Part shown: positions 8,120 through 10,374 of the stretch, piece after piece
Numbering within the stretch: position 1 is the first letter of the stretch
How the letters are laid out: every line of letters starts with the position of its first letter
Assembly: GCA_900552055.1 (NCBI GenBank)
Contig: URYI01000067.1
Location: 1 to 10,374 of the forward strand
Length of the DNA: 10,374 bases
Direction: 5' to 3'
Origin: an uncultured Eubacteriales bacterium
Lineage (GTDB): Bacteria > Bacillota > Clostridia > Christensenellales > QALW01
The notes under the pieces: model-generated
The model's input: the letters and a program-made list of their open reading frames with translations, nothing else
Told to the model about the DNA's origin: nothing
The model's database searches: none
Translations under genes and position numbers: made by a program

Positions 8120-9927
8120 GGACATTTGCCTCCCGCTAAAACATTCATACCGCAGCCCGTGCAGCCCTGCCTGCAATCGCACGTAGTTTCACTTTTCTGG
8201 GCCTTAAAATATTCATTCTCCAGATATTTCCGCCTTACGCCGCAGTCCACAGTCTCCCAGGGCAGTATTTCTTCCATGTTCCTGGCCCGCAGCGCATAGA
8301 ATTCCAGTTCCAGCCCGCATTCATTAAAGGCCTCCATCCAGCGCGAATAGCTGAAATTTTCGTTCCAGCCCTCCAGGCGCGCTCCCTTCTCCCAGACTTT
8401 TTTAAGCACTTCTCCCATGCGCCTGTCTCCCCGCGCCAGAGCCGCCTCAATAACAGAACCCTTAGTTTCGTGCCAGCGGTATTCCACTCCCTTAATACGC
8501 TTCAGCAGCCCGGAAAGGTATTCCCGCTTGCGGTTCTGTTCTGCCAGGCTGTCCATAGCGCACCATTGAAAAGGCGTAAAAGGCTTGGGCACGAAAAAGG
8601 AAGTGCTGACCACTATCTTAAGGCCCCGTCTCGTTCCTCTTATTTCATAATAAATATCCGCGCATATTTGAGCAAGTTGAGCTATTCCGGCTATATCCTC
8701 GTCTGTTTCGGTAGGCAGGCCCAGCATAAAATACAGCTTTACCGCATTATAGCCCGCCTCAAACACCGTACGCATGGTGCGCCTGAAATCCTCCTGCGTA
8801 ACATTCTTATTTATAACGTCCCGCAGTCTCTGGCTGCCCGCTTCGGGCGCAAAGGTAAGACTGGTGCGTCGCATCTCATCGCTCACCGTTTCAACGCTGA
8901 AGGAATCCAGTCTCAACGAGGGCAGGCTGCAAGTTACCATTTCCCCCTTAAAGCTCTCCTGCATTTCTTTAAGCAGTTCGGGCAGCCGGCTGTAATCCCC
9001 AGAGGAAAGGGAGGTAAGGGAGATTTCATCGTAGCCGGTATTAGCAACTGTCTCTTTAGCTAAAGCGCAAAGCTTGCTGACGCTCCGTTCCCGCACAGGA
9101 CGGTACACATACCCCGCCTGGCAGAAACGGCAGCCGCGTGTACAGCCGCGCAGTATTTCCAGCATTACTCTGTCATGCACAGCCTCAATATAGGGCACAA
9201 CCGGCTTAGTCGGATAAAAAGCATTCTCAAAATCATCCACTATCCGCCGCAATGCAACTGGCGGGGCGCTCTCGTCATTAGGAGTTATCCTTTTAATCCT
9301 GCCGTCCTCAAAATATTCTATATCGTAAAAAGAGGGCACATAAAACCCCTGGGTACGGGCCAAAGCGCGCAAAAATTCTTTGCGCTCTTTCCCGCTTTTC
9401 TTCCACTCCTTATATATTTCTATCAAATCGTGCAACTCCTCTTCCCCGTCTCCCAAGGCATAGAAATCCATAAAAGGAGCAAGCGGCTCTGCGTGATATG
9501 TGCACGGCCCTCCGGCAAATATAAAAGGACCATCTGTTCTGTCTGCGGCCAATAGCGGCAGCCCAGCAAGGTCTATCATATTAAGCACGGTAGTATAGCA
9601 TAATTCATACTGCAAGGTAAACCCAAACAAATCCGCGTCCTTTACCGGCCTCTTCGTCTCCAGGCTGAAAAGGGGAATATTGTTTTGGCGCATCAGCCCT
9701 TCCATATCCTTCCAGGGAGAATATACTCTCTCGCAGTAAGTGTCCTCCCTCTCATTCATAGTGGAATAAATAATTTTGCCGCCCAGATGGCTCATGCCTA
9801 TTTCATAGAGGTCGGGAAAGGCAAATACAAAGCGGACCTCTTCATTCCGCTTGACCGCCATATTCAGTTCCCCGCCGGTATATCGCGCCGGCTTTTCCAC
9901 CAACGGCAGTATTTTAGATAAATCCAT
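8107..9927 (-). CDS. B12-binding-like radical SAM protein (TIGR03960 family)
   Basis: A 606-residue radical SAM protein of unknown reaction. The N-terminal part (about 1-240) contains FVFAFPDLYEIGMSHLGGKI at 33-52 and a cobalamin-binding-like fold region with FGFTLQYELCYTTVLNMIDL and IFAGGPCTY. The radical SAM core begins at about 251 with EILRGCTRGCRFCQAG, where Cys262, Cys266 and Cys269 form the CxxxCxxC that holds the SAM-binding 4Fe-4S cluster. The C-terminal tail (583-604) has six more cysteines in CDCRQGCTGC and CPC, suggesting a second metal or Fe-S site. An AGGAGG at 9933-9938 precedes the ATG. It is the first gene of the operon, ahead of DUF2344 and RNase G/E. The family is firm. A role in modifying RNA or ribosomes is only suggested by the neighbours. 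Confidence 0.92.
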   Translation of the reverse strand: MDLSKILPLVEKPARYTGGELNMAVKRNEEVRFVFAFPDLYEIGMSHLGGKIIYSTMNEREDTYCERVYSPWKDMEGLMRQNNIPLFSLETKRPVKDADLFGFTLQYELCYTTVLNMIDLAGLPLLAADRTDGPFIFAGGPCTYHAEPLAPFMDFYALGDGEEELHDLIEIYKEWKKSGKERKEFLRALARTQGFYVPSFYDIEYFEDGRIKRITPNDESAPPVALRRIVDDFENAFYPTKPVVPYIEAVHDRVMLEILRGCTRGCRFCQAGYVYRPVRERSVSKLCALAKETVANTGYDEISLTSLSSGDYSRLPELLKEMQESFKGEMVTCSLPSLRLDSFSVETVSDEMRRTSLTFAPEAGSQRLRDVINKNVTQEDFRRTMRTVFEAGYNAVKLYFMLGLPTETDEDIAGIAQLAQICADIYYEIRGTRRGLKIVVSTSFFVPKPFTPFQWCAMDSLAEQNRKREYLSGLLKRIKGVEYRWHETKGSVIEAALARGDRRMGEVLKKVWEKGARLEGWNENFSYSRWMEAFNECGLELEFYALRARNMEEILPWETVDCGVRRKYLENEYFKAQKSETTCDCRQGCTGCGMNVLAGGKCPCER

Positions 9928-9962
9928 ACGTTCCTCCTAAAGGGCTGTAATACATATTGAGT

Positions 9963-9991
9963 ATTTTACCCTTTTATGCAGGTTTGGTCAA
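9963..9991 (-). promoter_or_regulatory. Promoter of the radical SAM / DUF2344 / RNase operon
   Basis: On the minus strand TTGACC (9986-9991) and TAAAAT (9963-9968) are spaced by 17 bases. The start would be near 9956, giving a leader of about 30 bases to the AGGAGG and ATG. It is the best match between the start codon and the terminator upstream. Confidence 0.75.
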
Positions 9992-10080
9992 ATATTTAGT
10001 CGGTTGAACGCCGGAAATCCCGCTTGCTTTTTTATAAGCCGGCATACCGCCGTAATTATGGCATCATCTATTAGCTAGTT
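9992..10080. other. Unassigned spacer upstream of the radical SAM operon
   Basis: No gene or strong signal seen. GCCGG at about 10010 and CCGGC at about 10039 are short complementary segments, but with no convincing hairpin around them. A 29-codon open stretch on the minus strand has no start codon and no recognisable protein. Confidence 0.5.
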
Positions 10081-10116
10081 AAAATAAAACGCTCCCGGCA
10101 CAGAGCGTATTATTTT
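10081..10116. terminator. Bidirectional rho-independent terminator
   Basis: ACGCTC (10089-10094) pairs with GAGCGT (10103-10108) around the loop CCGGCACA, and the flanking AAAATAA pairs with TTATTTT. A T-rich tail follows the stem on both strands, so it works in either direction. No gene lies between it and the right repeat, so the gene it serves must be beyond the window end or lost. Confidence 0.85.
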
Positions 10117-10159
10117 AAATTATGTGATTTTCCAAAGTTAAATCAACAATATCCGCAAG

Positions 10160-10374
10160 TGGTATGACCGTGTATGACATACACTTACCCTAAATTGACA
10201 AGGGCATATACGGTCAGGACCGGGCTGTTTGAGTGTCCTGCTGTGTTGCTTTTCGCTCCGTGTACCTCCAGTACACGTCGTTCAAGCGCCTTGCAGGGCA
10301 GGGAAACGGCCGCTGTCTGACTCTTCGGCCTCCAGCAGGTTTGATTTCGGCATTTTCAAGGAAGCGGAATGAGG
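10160..10374. repeat. Right copy of the dispersed inverted repeat
   Basis: Positions 10186-10374 match 51-239 in reverse orientation with about 15 mismatches and no gap. The element runs off the window end. It contains the hairpin GTGTAC-CTCCA-GTACAC at 10260-10276, the counterpart of 150-164 in the left copy with the same stem but a different loop. On its inner side it has an extra palindrome, GTGTATG-A-CATACAC at 10170-10184. It also has TGACCGTGTATG (10165-10176) complementary, with one mismatch, to CATATACGGTCA (10205-10216). Non-coding as far as can be seen. Confidence 0.88.

Noticed and set aside
9988..10074. 29-codon open stretch on the minus strand upstream of the radical SAM gene
   Set aside because: It has no start codon, overlaps the promoter's -35 box and resembles no family I can name.

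Overview
The window looks like chromosomal DNA of a member of the Firmicutes, most likely a Clostridia-type anaerobe. The evidence is strong GGAGG ribosome binding sites, near-consensus TTGACA/TATAAT promoters with 17-base spacers, the rplU-prp-rpmA cluster with an N-terminally extended L27 and its processing protease Prp, and the radical SAM / DUF2344 / RNase G-E trio that usually precedes rplU in Clostridia. The species cannot be named from sequence alone.

Layout. Positions 1-239 and about 10160-10374 hold two copies of one intergenic repeat in opposite orientation. They align without gaps over 189 bases with about 15 mismatches, and contain small hairpins with conserved stems and variable loops. 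Inside the left repeat lies an Lrp/AsnC-type regulator (280-738, minus), divergent from a MATE-family efflux transporter (889-2220, plus) across a short AT-rich region with a clear promoter in each direction. A gene-free stretch (2221-2517) follows, ending in a strong terminator for guaB. From 2518 to 9927 every gene lies on the minus strand.

In transcription order, the minus-strand genes are a B12-binding-like radical SAM protein (9927-8107), a DUF2344 radical-SAM-associated protein (8119-7454) and ribonuclease G/E (7457-5934), joined by 13-base and 4-base overlaps behind one promoter at 9963-9991. A second promoter, whose -35 box overlaps the RNase stop codon, drives rplU (L21), prp and rpmA (L27), which end in a hairpin terminator at 4867-4891. 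An 8-oxoguanine DNA glycosylase (ogg) and IMP dehydrogenase (guaB) follow 25 bases apart.

Functionally, most of the window is core: ribosome assembly (L21, L27 and Prp, which trims L27), RNA processing (RNase G/E), guanine nucleotide synthesis (GuaB) and oxidised-guanine repair (Ogg). The Lrp regulator and MATE pump form a separate accessory pair. The least understood parts are the radical SAM/DUF2344 pair and the terminal repeat family. I see no phage, CRISPR, transposase, tRNA or rRNA. The window may be a whole contig broken at the dispersed repeat, which would explain why both ends fall in the same element.
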